64,000 nt of DNA. Source: Gigaspora rosea. Taxonomy: Eukaryota > Glomeromycota > Glomeromycetes > Diversisporales > Gigasporaceae. Of the stretch, positions 24,600 to 35,935 are shown in pieces. The position numbers and the translations under genes were made by a program. The notes under the pieces were generated by a model. The model did not search any database. It saw nothing but the letters and a program-made list of their open reading frames with translations, and was not told where the DNA came from. Position 1 is the first letter of the stretch, and every line of letters begins with the position of its first letter. The stretch covers positions 446,578-510,577 of the forward strand of contig QKWP01000100.1 of assembly GCA_003550325.1 (NCBI GenBank), in the 5' to 3' direction.

Positions 24600-25625
24600 C
24601 TCTCCATGGATAACGAAACTTATAACGCTTACCTAGAATTCCTTAGAGACGCGGTAGCCCCTAATCGATATACTGCGAAGCAAATTAAGGATTTGAAATA
24701 CCAGACCCGCCATCTCATAGTAATCGAAGATTGTTTATACAGGAAGTGTCGACATGACCCATCACGACCTTCTAGGGTCCTAAAAGAAGGAGAAACAGAA
24801 GCTATTCTCTTTAGTTTTCATGACGACCCATTGGCCGGGCATTTTGGCTTTTATGCTACTTTTCAATGTATTGCCGCCCGATATTACTGGCCACAAATGG
24901 GAAATGAAATAAAAAATTACTTATGCTCGTGCGATGCTTGTCAATGTAAAAAGAAACCTACCACTTGGGAACCTCTTAATCCCATTAAAATAGGGAAGCC
25001 TTTTGATAGGATCAGGATAGATATAGTCGGCCCACTCTCTGTGACTTCTAAAAATAATAAATATATCATAGTAGCTACGGAGTACCTTACCAAGTGGCCC
25101 GAAGCACAAGCGGTAACCAAAGCTGATGCTGAGAATGTAGCTGACTTTCTTTTCGAGGAAATTATCTGCTGACACGGTAGTCCTAAAGAAATACTTTCAA
25201 ACAAAGGAACTCATTTTTGTAATAAAATAGTTGCTGCCTTATGCAACAAAATGAAAATCACTCACCAGACTTCTACGGCGTACCATCCCCAGACCAACGG
25301 GTTGGTCGAACGGTTTAACAAGACATTATGTGGGGTGTTAAATAAATGTAGTAATCAATTTAAAAAAGAGTGGGATATAAGTGTCAATTCGGCACTTTTC
25401 GCTTATAGAAGCACTATCCATCATACTATGGGCTATGAGCCCTTCTACTTACTGTATGGACGAAACCCGATTTACCCTCTTGAAATTGATGTTGTAACAC
25501 ATCAAACTCAGCCTGGTTCGGAAGAAGACCTTCAAAAACAACTCTTCTGGCGTATCGAAAGAATATTAGGGAGCTTGACGGAGGTACACCAAGAAGCTAA
25601 GAAAAATAGAGAAAGCACAAGTTAA
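24600..25625 (+). mobile_element. integrase region of the Ty3-type fossil
   Basis: An HHCC zinc-binding N-terminal region (GHFGFYATF through CDACQCKK), a catalytic core beginning FDRIRIDIVGPL, and the STAYHPQTNGLVERFNKTL signature of Ty3 integrases. It precedes a low-complexity A-rich stretch and an assembly gap. Confidence 0.85.
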
Positions 25626-25837
25626 ACAAAAAGAACATTATGAAAAGAGGAAGAAAATAAAATCATATGAAATCAGCAATCAAGTCCTTTTATATAGGAC
25701 TGATCTGGAATTGTCGTACAGTACTAAAATGGAATTTTTGAATATCGGGCCCTTTTATATCCACGATGTACTCCCATTTGGAGTAAATCTTATAGAAAAT
25801 ATATAAAAAATAAAATTTTTAAATTAAATGTTTATAC

Positions 25838-25881
<44 letters not shown>

Positions 25882-25909
25882 AAAAAAAAAAACAAAAAAA
25901 ATTATATAA

Positions 25910-25985
25910 NNNNNNNNNNNNNNNNNNNNNNNNNNNNNNNNNNNNNNNNNNNNNNNNNNNNNNNNNNNNNNNNNNNNNNNNNNNN
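25910..25985. other. assembly gap (76 N) between long A runs
   Basis: The gap is bordered by A runs of about 38 and 25 bases. The true length of this spot is unknown. Confidence 0.95.
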
Positions 25986-26082
25986 AAAAAAAAAAAAAAA
26001 AAAAAAAAAAGAAAGAAATTTTAATTAATAATCATAATATAAAATAATATCTCTACATGAAATTCCCAAAAACATTAAAAAG

Positions 26083-26490
26083 ATGTTGGCCCTTTTAAAG
26101 AGCCAAATCGAAAAGGCCGATTTAGAAGGAACTTATCTTATTTCGCGAGATAATGCCGTATATATCATCGACCAACACACTCAGATTATCGACCTCGAAA
26201 GTTCAAAACGTGAAAGCGAAGGACGCCGTCTACATCATAAAATGCAAGAGTATATTAAAGAAATATCTCGTAGTAGAGTTACCACGCAACAATTAAAAAT
26301 CCCTAATAGACGAACTTGGGAAAAAAAAGTGCTCTCTACTTGTAGTCATATCTCTTTTGATTTGGTGAATCATAAGACCCAATTGCTGTATTATTATGAC
26401 CTTGGAGCACTCATGGAAGCTAGAGCTTGGGACAAAAGTGCGAAAGAATTAATAAAACATCCAAACCTCAAAGAGTTCAAGATATTTTGA
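26083..26490 (+). CDS. extra 3' reading frame of the Ty3-type fossil, function unknown
   Basis: A 135-residue frame between integrase and the right LTR: MLALLKSQIEKADLEGTYLI near its start, then a charged helical-looking middle and LLYYYDLGALMEARAWD near its end. I recognise no domain. The older Ty3 fossil has a similar YYYQLGTLFE segment at about 40.06 kb, also downstream of integrase. The frame therefore seems to be a regular part of this lineage. It could be an envelope-position accessory gene or a distal part of pol; no membrane segment is apparent. Confidence 0.45.
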   Translation: MLALLKSQIEKADLEGTYLISRDNAVYIIDQHTQIIDLESSKRESEGRRLHHKMQEYIKEISRSRVTTQQLKIPNRRTWEKKVLSTCSHISFDLVNHKTQLLYYYDLGALMEARAWDKSAKELIKHPNLKEFKIF

Positions 26491-27442
26491 CGATAGCCTA
26501 GCGAACTTACTAGCTATATACCGTGAGAGGACTATCCCATCTCTTTATTGCGGAGCTCGTCACGCCCTACGTCTTGCAGAGATTATTAAAAGCAGACTTT
26601 TTATTATTAAAGGCTAAAGCCCATGCCGCCGCCCAAAATGAAATAAAAGAAATCTTAATACTTACGGATTTTGCAGGGGCTCAATCCTGAGGGGGCATAT
26701 ATAATGAATTAAAATTTTCAATTTTAATATTTCTTTATTAGGGTAGATTTTTTTATGTACATATTTTAAATTTTATTTCCTTTTCTATCCATTAAAAGCA
26801 AATTTAGTATTATCATTAAAATTATGTTGCATCTTTATATATTATACTAAAATGGAAGTGATTAGTGGCTGGGTGGCGTAGTTGTAAGCGTAATGCTGGA
26901 TTTTCTGTGAAATGCTAATCTTTTAGCGTAATGCTAAATTTTTGATGATACGCCAAAATCTCCATGTAACGCTTGATTTTTAGCGAAGCGCTAGAATTTT
27001 CGCATAATGCTCTAAAAAGTCAAAATGTATATAAGTTTCCAAATTTTCAATAAAGTCAGGTAGTTCTCGCCCACTACAAAAGTTAATAATATTAAAATAA
27101 ACTTATCTGAATTGTAATTATCCCGAATTCGACTTTAAATTTAATAAACCCTTCGTAACTCAATTCGACGGACTGAATTGACTTGTAACCTCGAATCGGC
27201 TTATTAAGACTCGAATTCTGTGTAACCAGTCTTGTTAATTTCCGAAATTGCTCACGTGATATATATCGACCTACCGATAGGGCTATAGAAAAGACTTATA
27301 GTTTGGATATAAGATTAAGAAACGTTGTCTCCTTTGGATTCCCCTGGCATAGATAGTTGATTTAGAACTCACTTTAACCCTCAAATAAAACCCCTACACC
27401 TACGGAAGATTTTTAACTTACCTATATCGATATCACCTGATA

Positions 27443-28795
27443 CAGTGATCGGAAGTAAATCACCGGAAATTTTATAGGTAACACATAAGAGGCCAAATTT
27501 TACGTACGATTTTTATTTTATTATATTTTATATAATTACAAAATAATTATATAAAATAAAATAAAATATTTATATTTACATTCCTAAAAAAAAAAAACCC
27601 TGGGTTATTTAATATTTACAGTACCATCCTCGGGCTTTATATATTGTCTTTACTCGATTTGGCATACTACAGATAAGTGAACGAATATATTCAATTGATA
27701 AGTTATACCATTCCTCTTCTATAATTTTAACTAATTCTTCTAACTTTGTAGGCATGGGTTTTCTGTTACGAACTGCAGAATCAAGACGTTCTCAAAGATT
27801 TTCAATCGGGTTAAGATCAGGGCTATACGGTGCCCAATTTAATATATTAAAATTATGCGAATTCATCCACCATTCTGAATATGTAGATGTATGAATAGAA
27901 GCCAAATCTTGTTGAAAAATTAAATTTATTTCACCATGATGTTTTTCCATTAAAGAATTTGCCCAAGGAATAAAATATTTTGCAAGAATATCAACATAAC
28001 TATCCGAATTCATATTACCCTTAATTCTTACTAACGGTCCAACGCCCCACCAACAAAAACAGCCCCAAAACATTACAGAACCACCACCAAACTTCATAGT
28101 CGTATTTATACAATCTTTATGATATTTTTCATTAACTCGACGCCAAGTTCTTTCACGACCATCTGCTTTGTGAAGACAAAACCTTGACTCGTCCGTAAAA
28201 ACAACCATTTGCCATTCATTTACCCATTTTAAATGTTCACGGCACCATTTTTTTCGCTCCAGTGCTTTTCTTTTGTCTAAAAGAGGTTTTCGACAGGCGA
28301 CACAGTTTCTCCAACCTAAATTGTGGAGGTACTTTCGAATAGTTTTGGTGGTAAGCGTCGTATCATGTTGGACGTTGAATTCGTTAGTGATGACAGCCAA
28401 GGGTTCCTTCCGATTTTTTTTTGTAATACGAACTAAAGAGCGTTTGTCACGCGCAGAGAGAGCTTCGGGGCGACCAGGGCGTTTGTTCGGATGCTCTGAG
28501 CCTGTCTCTTCATATCGCTTAACAGTGTCATACACCGTTGATTTCGGGAGATCAAAAACTTTTGCAATGTCAAGTGGTTTAACACCACACAGGTAAGCGC
28601 CGGCAATACGGCTTCGTTGTTCTAGGCTTAATTCTTGGCGGGAGGGTTTTTTTATCATCAAAAACAATTAAAATTGTGTGTTAAAAAAAAAACACAAGTG
28701 AAAAAGGACGTATGTACGTTAAAAAAAAGATTATCATACGTATATGAAATTCCCGGTAGATCTGGAAATTTCCGGTGATTTACTTCCGATCACTG
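27443..28795 (-). mobile_element. Tc1/mariner transposon, copy 1 (defective)
   Basis: Inverted ends CAGTGATCGGAAGTAAATCA and its complement are flanked by TA at 27441-27442 and 28796-28797. The left LTR of the host element gives the empty site. It has the same length (1353 bp) as the copy at 62035-63387 and differs from it at only a few bases seen by eye. Confidence 0.95.
27609..28658 (-). pseudogene. Tc1/mariner transposase with a premature stop
   Basis: From the ATG at 28658 the frame encodes the same transposase as 62172-63221: helix-turn-helix DNA-binding domains, the GRP hinge, and a DDE core with FTDESRF, FQQD and PDLNPIEN. A Trp codon (residue 289 counted from this ATG) is TGA here. 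The open frame therefore stops at 27792 after 288 residues, just past the third catalytic residue, and the last 61 residues are lost. Confidence 0.9.
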
Positions 28796-29119
28796 TATAG
28801 ATATCGGCTACCCGTGACCCCGTGATACACATTTTGATCCCACCTTCGATCAAATTATATTTTATTATTATTTTTATTGATATCATTTTATTGATATCCC
28901 CCATATTAGCATCACTAGCCTCAGCGTCTTTATATTACCCTGGTGATTTAGTGATAGAGCAACCCTTCGCTCTCCACGTAATACATATTTAACCGATATC
29001 ATACCCCGTGATCCTCGTATTAATATATTTATACCCCTCTACATGTACACGGTTGGAGCCTAAATTGGCACTATTGTCTATATTGTTTTGAAGCTCTCCC
29101 AACACAACCGTTACACTAG

Positions 29120-29666
29120 TGACGGTAATAACAACCCTAATAATATTTACATAATTTTAATCAATTGGCATAATTTTAATCCATAGCGTAACGGTAGCTT
29201 TCATTTACGCCTTAAATAAATTATATAGAAGTATTATATATGAGCCTAAGAATTCTGCATATTATCATTGGTAAAACGTAGAATTCATAGGATTCCAAAA
29301 TTTATTTGTCGCACTATTTTACAAATAACGATAAAATATTTAATTGTTCTAGATTTTGTTGCAAGGATTACAGGTATATCCGTAAATTTACTCACCAAAC
29401 TTTTCAATAGTAAATCCGCTAATCGAAGTCGTAAACAAGAGAAATCATGACTTTTGTGATAAAGTTTCACAAGACCCATTAAATATTAATATTAAAACTA
29501 TTATACAAAAGACTGTTTTTGGACCGGAAAAAAGAACCAGAACACAATCGGAGATCTCCGTTGATTAAAATGATTCCCGATGTCGCAATTAAGGCAATTA
29601 CGGCATTTTATCAACGGTGGCATAGCATCTAATTGCCGTAAATAAGATATGCTGTAATGTCGCAAT
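29120..29666. other. intergenic DNA beside the Ty3 element
   Basis: Overlapping small frames on both strands at 29268-29479 are unrecognised. From about 29583 there are repeats of the GCAATTACGGCAT type that return at 31090-31210. Confidence 0.35.
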
Positions 29667-29809
29667 TAGTGTTTCGAGCGAAATTATTTTTCCATATTTC
29701 GCCCAGAGGAATTTTAATTTCGCCCTATAAGTCCGAAACCCTCCGAAATTAGTTTCGCCCAATTTGATCTGCAAATGATCAGCAAATTCGGGTTTCGCCC
29801 GAAACACTA
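29667..29809. mobile_element. 143-bp hAT-type MITE
   Basis: Inverted ends TAGTGTTTCGAGCGAAA and TTTCGCCCGAAACACTA are flanked by GTCGCAAT (29659-29666) and GCCGCAAT (29810-29817), an 8-bp duplication with one difference. The body repeats TTTCGCCC strings. Confidence 0.75.
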
Positions 29810-30719
29810 GCCGCAATGCAAATTTTTATTGGAGCAGTAGCAAAAAAAAATATGCAACAAAAAAAAAAAAAATTTATATCCGCGTTTATATATGGTAAGC
29901 TCCGATATATGTCAAATTTAAATCCATTTACTGCGCCTACTGCGCCGACCAAATTTATATCACTGGCCGCAATGCTGTAATTCCGTAATGCCTCATAATA
30001 AAATTATTTGCCATGCAAGCTTTTCATTCCCATTAATTTAGCCGTTAAGCATAAAAGTTATTTACATTCTATTTAAAGGTGGAATAAAAATATTTTATGA
30101 TTACAAAAGGGAACTTAAATCCGGAAATGTGCTCATTATAATAAATATGACAAAATGAAGTAAAATGTCTATAATGTGGAGCAGCAAAGATGGCAAGTAT
30201 AAATAAGTATACTGATAATTGCACGAGAGCATTCAACTTAGAGCATTAGCGTATGATAATAAATTATATGTAAAAAAATTAGAAAAGAAAGAGTTTGGTT
30301 CTTTATTTTTTATGATATTGTTTGATGATTGCGGAAGCTGATGGTAATGAATTTCATTATGTAAGAGCATATGAATTATCTAGTAATTGCAACTGTTATA
30401 CCTTAAGTGAAAAATAGAAAGTTTCATGATTCATTAATCATTCTTCTTAACAGTTTTGTCTGCTTTTCCTATTTTCATTAACTGTGCTACAACAAATTCT
30501 TCAATTAAAAATCATGTTTATAAAAATTTGTTAGTGTTTTCTAACATCCAGCACGTGATTCACAGGATAGGTTTGTTCATATTTCGGAACCTTATGGAAA
30601 TGTGTCAAATTTTACAATATTTTGGATCTTGACCTGATTTATGACACTGTCTGAATTATACAATATATCCGCGCGAGATCTAACATATTGTTATTGTAAT
30701 TTGATAATGATGTCATATC

Positions 30720-30859
30720 TAGAGCTGCAGACATTTAGAAGTCCAAGGTCTCTTCACGTCATATAAAATTTATATATAATCATATTAAACGTCACGTCAC
30801 ACACGTCACGTCAAACGTTATAGTATATGTTCATTGATATTCTAATGTCTGCAGCTCTA
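30720..30859. mobile_element. 140-bp hAT-type MITE with perfect 8-bp duplication
   Basis: Inverted ends TAGAGCTGCAGACATT and AATGTCTGCAGCTCTA are flanked by GTCATATC at 30712-30719 and 30860-30867. The interior has repeated CGTCACGTCA. A related left end (TAGAGTTGCAAATATTTAGA) is near 56872. Confidence 0.85.
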
Positions 30860-31089
30860 GTCATATCTGATCAATTAGCTTGCTAAAGCTGTTCTCAAAC
30901 AATAATTTATAGAAGCCTAATTGGCTAAAAAAATTCAGTCACGATAATCATTTAACTCAAATAAACCCTAGATCTAACGAAACCTTTTTTTTTATAATCG
31001 TTACATCTACCAAATCAACAAAGTCGACAGAAACAAATTACTGTATAACAGTATATTATTTAGAGGAAAGTAATAATGCAGTACAGCAT

Positions 31090-31210
31090 TTCAACAAACT
31101 GTATTTCTGCATTACGCCATTACGGCATTACGTCTTTACGGCATTATGTTATTATCTGTTATGGCATTACAGCTTTACGACATTACGACATTACGGCATG
31201 AGCCGTAACG
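31090..31210. repeat. cluster of CATTACGGC repeats
   Basis: About ten copies of a degenerate CATTACGGC/CTTTACGAC unit lie in tandem. The inverse unit clusters around 29583-29665 and 29970-29995. Such mirrored clusters are typical of hAT subterminal regions, but no terminal repeats or target duplications were found. Confidence 0.45.
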
Positions 31211-31629
31211 TAATAATTTGTAAAATTAATTCTACAACCAACTATAGCTAAGCGTGAATTACCTTTTTTATAAATTCGGGTGAGTGAGGATTATAATAAT
31301 TAAATGCTTCGTATTGTTACGGGGGATAAATGGTCAAGACTATAGTTTTACGATACAATGACGATCAAAAAGGCAGCTTGCCAGAGGCATGATCGGATGT
31401 CACATGAAATGTGACGCAGTATAATTTTAATGATCATCGGAAAATATCACGTTTAGCCCGTGACAGTATTCAATCCATGTCAAGGTAGAGAATATCGATA
31501 GATAAGAGGTTTAATGTGATCTGTTTTTACGAAAAGCGCCAACAGTTAAATGTATATTAACAGTTAAGTTTAAATAAACTATAACTATGTGATATTAGTG
31601 ATCGTGAGCTGCGATTCACAATAATCACG

Positions 31630-32544
31630 TAGTGATACGGGCTGACCTCGGCCCATCAGCCGGGCGGGCGGGCGGGTCGGCCCTTGACCCACGTTCCTGC
31701 AGGTCAGCCCGGCCGGTATATTTATTCGTCTAGAAGTTCATTGTATAACTTATAATTATTAGTTAAATCACGCGTAGAACATTCTCAAGTTAGTGCTTGC
31801 AATCGATAACTATCTATCCAACCAAGATCGAATAGTCGAATTTTCTAGTCGATATTTATAAATTCAACTAGTCAATTAGGAGTTCTGATTGCTCGCTGAT
31901 TAAAGCACTGTTATAGATTATAAGTTAGTAAACCACCGTCATACTTATCACCTATTTCCATCTATGAAAAAATAGCCCGGTAGATCACCGGCCATAAGAG
32001 GACCCATCGGGCCCTCTTATAGCCATTTCCTATTCGCATATAATAGATCCACTATATATATGCATCACATACACTCTTCCTCTATTTGTAATTTATGTAA
32101 CATTATATGGGATCTTTGATATTAAAATGACCCGCCGAGGCTATGTTGATTTTGTGAATAAAAATCAAATTTGCCAGCCAATTTGAATAAACATTTTTTT
32201 ATTTTGTAAGTCTCAATAGAATCTACAAATTAAAAAAAAAATAATACATTCAAATTGGATTACTAGATGGCTGCCAAATTTGATTTTATTCACAAAATCA
32301 ACATAGCCTTGGAAGGTCATTTTGTTAGCAAAGATCCCATATGTATGTGTGCTTATGATGTGCTGATCATTGTATCGTGATGTAATTCTGACTATTTTCA
32401 TATTGAGAAGATCAAATTATAAGACTATTTTGCATTTCTTGTTTGACTGAAAGTTTTTTAACAATATGATCGGCCCGGTCGACCGTGCCGATTAATTTCC
32501 GCAGCCGGGTCGGCCCGAGAATTTGGCATCGGCCCGTATCACTA
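31630..32544. mobile_element. hAT element of the TAGTGATACGGG family, copy 1
   Basis: Ends TAGTGATACGGGC and GCCCGTATCACTA, flanked by the perfect 8-bp duplication TAATCACG (31622-31629 and 32545-32552). Subterminal DNA is rich in CGGCCC/GGGCCG. No transposase is present. A 232-bp MITE lies inside. Copies 2 and 3 are at 49385-53613 and 61699-63554. Confidence 0.9.
32108..32339. mobile_element. TA-flanked foldback MITE inside hAT copy 1
   Basis: Inverted arms TGGGATCTTTG...ACC and GGT...CAAAGATCCCA enclose long complementary stretches (GCTATGTTGATTTTGTGAAT and its inverse). TA is at 32106-32107 and 32340-32341. hAT copy 2 lacks the insert and reads straight through (inverse of ATTATATGTATG near 49645), which proves the insertion. 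Confidence 0.9.
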
Positions 32545-32583
32545 TAATCACGTGATCAAGATCGTTAAATCAACGAAAATATT

Positions 32584-32730
32584 TAAAATATACCCGGGGT
32601 ATAAGTTATTATCCGTTACTTAATTTTAGTTTTTTTAGGGTTAGGATTAGTTAGCACGTGATGTTTATTTTAAATTTAATTTATTTTTAGGCATAGGTTA
32701 AAAACCTATACCTCAGGTATATTTTAAGTA
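32584..32730. mobile_element. small inverted-repeat element
   Basis: TTAAAATATACCCGGGGTATA on the left is mirrored by TATACCTCAGGTATATTTTAA on the right, about 145 bp apart outside to outside. The interior has TTAGGGTTAGG. The target duplication was not resolved. Confidence 0.5.
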
Positions 32731-32739
32731 TGACCTAAA

Positions 32740-33620
32740 TCAACTACCTCAGGATCGCTAATAAAATTTTTGCAATCATCTTATGATCGACAGAAATTAT
32801 CCAATTGTGAATCACGTCTTGGTGTAACATAACACGATCAAGAAAGTTCGTCTATTTCTCAAAAATTTGCATAAGAAACCTCTTACTATTAGAACTTCCT
32901 AACCCAACCATTAGTATTGGCCCTAACCCTAACCTAAACGAAATTTTAGATTATCACATGATTGCAACATTTAGGTAGCGATCCTGGGTAAGATCATTAA
33001 ATCACTTAATGATTATAATAGCATAGTGGAAGTTTGTTATTATTTGCTGATCTTAGAATAAATATGATTGGAGATGATTATTTTTATTAATAGTAAAAAT
33101 CATTGTGTTATAAGAAAGTTTTTTTTTTGTAATTCAAAACATATCAGCTTGAGTTGTTGGTAATAAACCTTTAGACTTATCATTTTTCAACTTGAGATGC
33201 AATAAAATGCAGTAATTCCAAAAACTAGATAAGAAGTGAATTTTTGAAAGATCAGAAATTGGTTTGGCAGTCTAAACAATTGGTGAGTAAAACTGAAAGT
33301 TTCTGTTTAACTAGTTTTATTTGTTTTTTTTTTTAAAAGCAAAAAGTATTTTTTGAACTACTATTCTGAACTGTATTTTGGACGTATTTTAATATTTTTA
33401 TTATATTTTATATATATATATATATATTTTTGTATTAATATTAGAAGCTTTATTAAGATATAGAATAAACTGATATAATATTTGCTTATCATAATACATA
33501 GTTAAGATCTGTTAAAGGATTCTAAATCACTTGTGCTACTAAAACTTTAGGCACCCAATATAATACTACATCTCTATTTTATTTAACTTTTAAATCTAAA
33601 GGTAATACAAGATTAATAAA
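32740..33620. other. intergenic DNA, no gene seen
   Basis: It contains GGCCCTAACCCTAACC near 32920 and a TA dinucleotide run at about 33410-33428. Otherwise AT-rich with little CpG. Confidence 0.4.
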
Positions 33621-35935
33621 GATTTTAAAGGTGAATTAGGTAAGAGAAAACCTTATAGAATAGTAAATAATAATAAGGTTGTAAGTGGAAATAAATTAGA
33701 AAAAAGCAATTGTAAATATAATGATCAAGTTAATTATGTCTGTTGATGTGTTAGTAATATTATATTTAATTGGAATATTGTATATAGTGGAATAAATAAT
33801 AGTATATTTAAGTCTTTTTACTTTGTTGTTATGCCTCTTAATCATTCCTATTGTTGTTGTTTTTATTGCATGATTTCTATATTGTATTTTTAAACCAAGT
33901 AAATAAGGATTCAAAGAAATAGATACAGAATGTTTGGGTGTTTAGATTAGAAATTTTTGAAGATTATCTAGGATTTGCTTTGTGTATAGATCTTGAATAA
34001 TATAGTAAATATAGTTAGTATTAGAGGTATTAGTTGAGAAAAGATAGTATAGAAGTGTTTGTGAGTTTTGTAAATAGAGGTTGTTGTTATTATTATTGTT
34101 ATTATTGTTAGAAGAGTTTGCAGTTAGAAAGTTTTGTATAGTTTTATTAATAATTTGAATTAGGTTGTATTGGGTTTGGGACAATTAAAGAGATGTAATG
34201 CAGCTTCATATTGATTGCACTAAGTGCAATTAGGATGAGTATATAAGTGAGCATCTTTTGTATAAATTGTTTATTGTTAATAGATTATTAGTTATTAATT
34301 TGGAGAAGAAAGAAAAATTTGAGATATTTATTAAGAGAAGTTTAAGGATTTCGATATGTATTTTCCAGATGAGAGGTAATTGGTTAATACTGTATTTATG
34401 CGAAATAATGCATATGGGCGTTATTTTGAAATTTTTATTTTCTTAAAATAGCATGCTGGTTTCGAAATAACACTCATGTGCATCCTAATATAATACACAC
34501 TCCAAATGCTGAGTTATTAATCTGCTGAAATAACGAATTCAGATAACAAGCAGAAATAAGATTTTTTTAGTCAAAAAATCTGACTTAGATTGGAAAAGGC
34601 TATGCATAAAATTAAGAAATACAGGTTTTTTATGCATCACACATATATAATACACAATTTTTTTGAAATTAGACCTTTACCCTGAAATAATGCCCATGCA
34701 CGTGCTCGAAATAACATGCGTTCCCTCAAAATAATGTGCGGGTGCGCATTATTTCATGTAAATATGGTATATTGATTTGGTTATAGTTAATCCAGTCAAT
34801 TAAATATTTAATTTTGGAGCAACTTTTGAAAAAGATACGAATTTTGAATAGTATAATATTATTATGCCATATAAAATGGTAAGAAAATCAAAATTAGTAT
34901 AGTTAAGAGATATTGGTTCTTTGGCAGTACTAGTTTTTTTCTAGTAGTATATGTTATGTTTTGTGTATTTGCTTTAGTTTTGGATATTAAGAGATGAATA
35001 GAATTTTGAGAGATTATTGTATTTATAATATATAGTATATGCCATTCATTTTGATTGATTTTGATTTGTAGTGATTGGAGTAGTCATTTGATTAGACAGT
35101 AAAGTTATTGGTTGTAAGAATTTGGACATAATTATTTGGTAGAATTGATAAAAGTGGTAGGGCAATTATTTCAAGATTTATACAGAGTATATTTGATTGT
35201 TTAGTTATTGCTGCATTAAATTTGATAAAAGAATAGTTAGAAATAAACTAGCTAATACCAGTTGATAGTATAGTTACAGAATTAGAAAAAAAGAATTTAT
35301 ATACATTTGTAGAAGAATAGTTATATTAGTTAGTATGTTTTGAAGTTGGTTATATAAATTGGATATTTGTTTAATATATATTGAGTTAGAGATTGATTTT
35401 GTATTTGGGAGTAGTATAGTGAAGGTATTGGAATAGAAGAGATAAGGGATGGTAGTATAGGATATTTGAGTTTGATTTGAATAATAGATTGTAGTTCAAA
35501 AATATCAATCTTGAGTATTATTGGCTTTTTGGTTGAGAATAGATGGTTATAAAGGTTGATAGTTTTAACATTTGATATATTTGTTATTGTTATTGCAGTA
35601 TCAGAACCAATTACTTGGCCAGTTCTATATATATCTATAGAAAGTACTATAATATTTGTAAGGCTAGTTAAAAGATTATTAGAAGAGATATAAAGGTTGT
35701 TATTATATTGGTAAAGTTGCCAATAGTTATTGTTATTTAAGTAGAGTAAGAGATCAAGGGTATTAATAAATGAATTTATAGTATTAAGTTTAAGAGATGG
35801 GAAAATTGTTTGAATAAAAGAAGAAGATAATGTGTTTTGTAGATTTTTGTACCAGTTTGAAGTCTTTTTGGTAGCTTTACCAGTTTAGAGGTAAATATTA
35901 TTCCATGGTAATAAGCTGCTACTGGTTGCAATCAT
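33620..35935 (-). pseudogene. decayed 3' half of a non-LTR (LINE) retrotransposon with RNase H
   Basis: On the minus strand a frame without ATG runs from about 35886 to 35311: TGKATKKTSNWYKNLQN, then VIGSDTAITITNI and PIYITNFKTY. Farther along come LEIIALPLLSILPNNYVQIL (about 35175-35116) and WHILYIINTIISQNSIHL (about 35044 and below). These look like the E-helix and following parts of a LINE-type RNase H. Frames shift between the blocks and stops occur (for example after NNFTV). A later piece has an Asn tract and YYIIQDLYTKQ (33942-34184). The strand is strongly G-poor. A MITE splits it at 34390-34767. Upstream reverse transcriptase is not seen. Confidence 0.55.
34390..34767. mobile_element. 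TA-flanked MITE of the GAAATAATGC family
   Basis: Inverted ends CTGTATTTATGCGAAATAAT and ATTATTTCATGTAAATATGG are flanked by TA (34388-34389 and 34768-34769). The interior repeats AAATAAYGC strings. Related smaller elements are at 50249-50354 and 51500-51606. Confidence 0.7.

Larger units (their letters stand above)
18757..29115 (+). mobile_element. Ty3-type LTR retrotransposon, broken, with a Tc1/mariner insertion in its right LTR
   Basis: A Metaviridae (Ty3/gypsy) element read left to right: LTR, gag, protease, reverse transcriptase, RNase H, integrase, a further 3' reading frame, LTR. The LTRs start TGTAACG-type and end CGTTACA. Flanking CTAG (18753-18756 and 29116-29119) is the likely target duplication. 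A purine tract GAGGGGGCA precedes the right LTR. The coding part is broken in roughly ten or more places, and a 76-base assembly gap lies near 25.9 kb. LTRs differ by a few percent by eye, so it is fairly recent but not new. It is treated here as a fossil. Confidence 0.9.
26700..29115 (+). repeat. right LTR of the Ty3-type element, split by Tc1/mariner
   Basis: It matches the left LTR from TAATGAATTAAAATTTTC to CACAACCGTTACA, with scattered substitutions. A 1353-bp transposon at 27443-28795 splits it. Confidence 0.85.

Noticed and set aside
24941-25204. minus-strand frames opposite the Ty3 integrase region
   Set aside because: They are shadows of the integrase coding strand, which carries the recognisable motifs.
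31090-31210. possible CRISPR-like array of CATTACGGC units
   Set aside because: The units are short, degenerate and without unique spacers, and the host is eukaryotic; they resemble transposon subterminal repeats.
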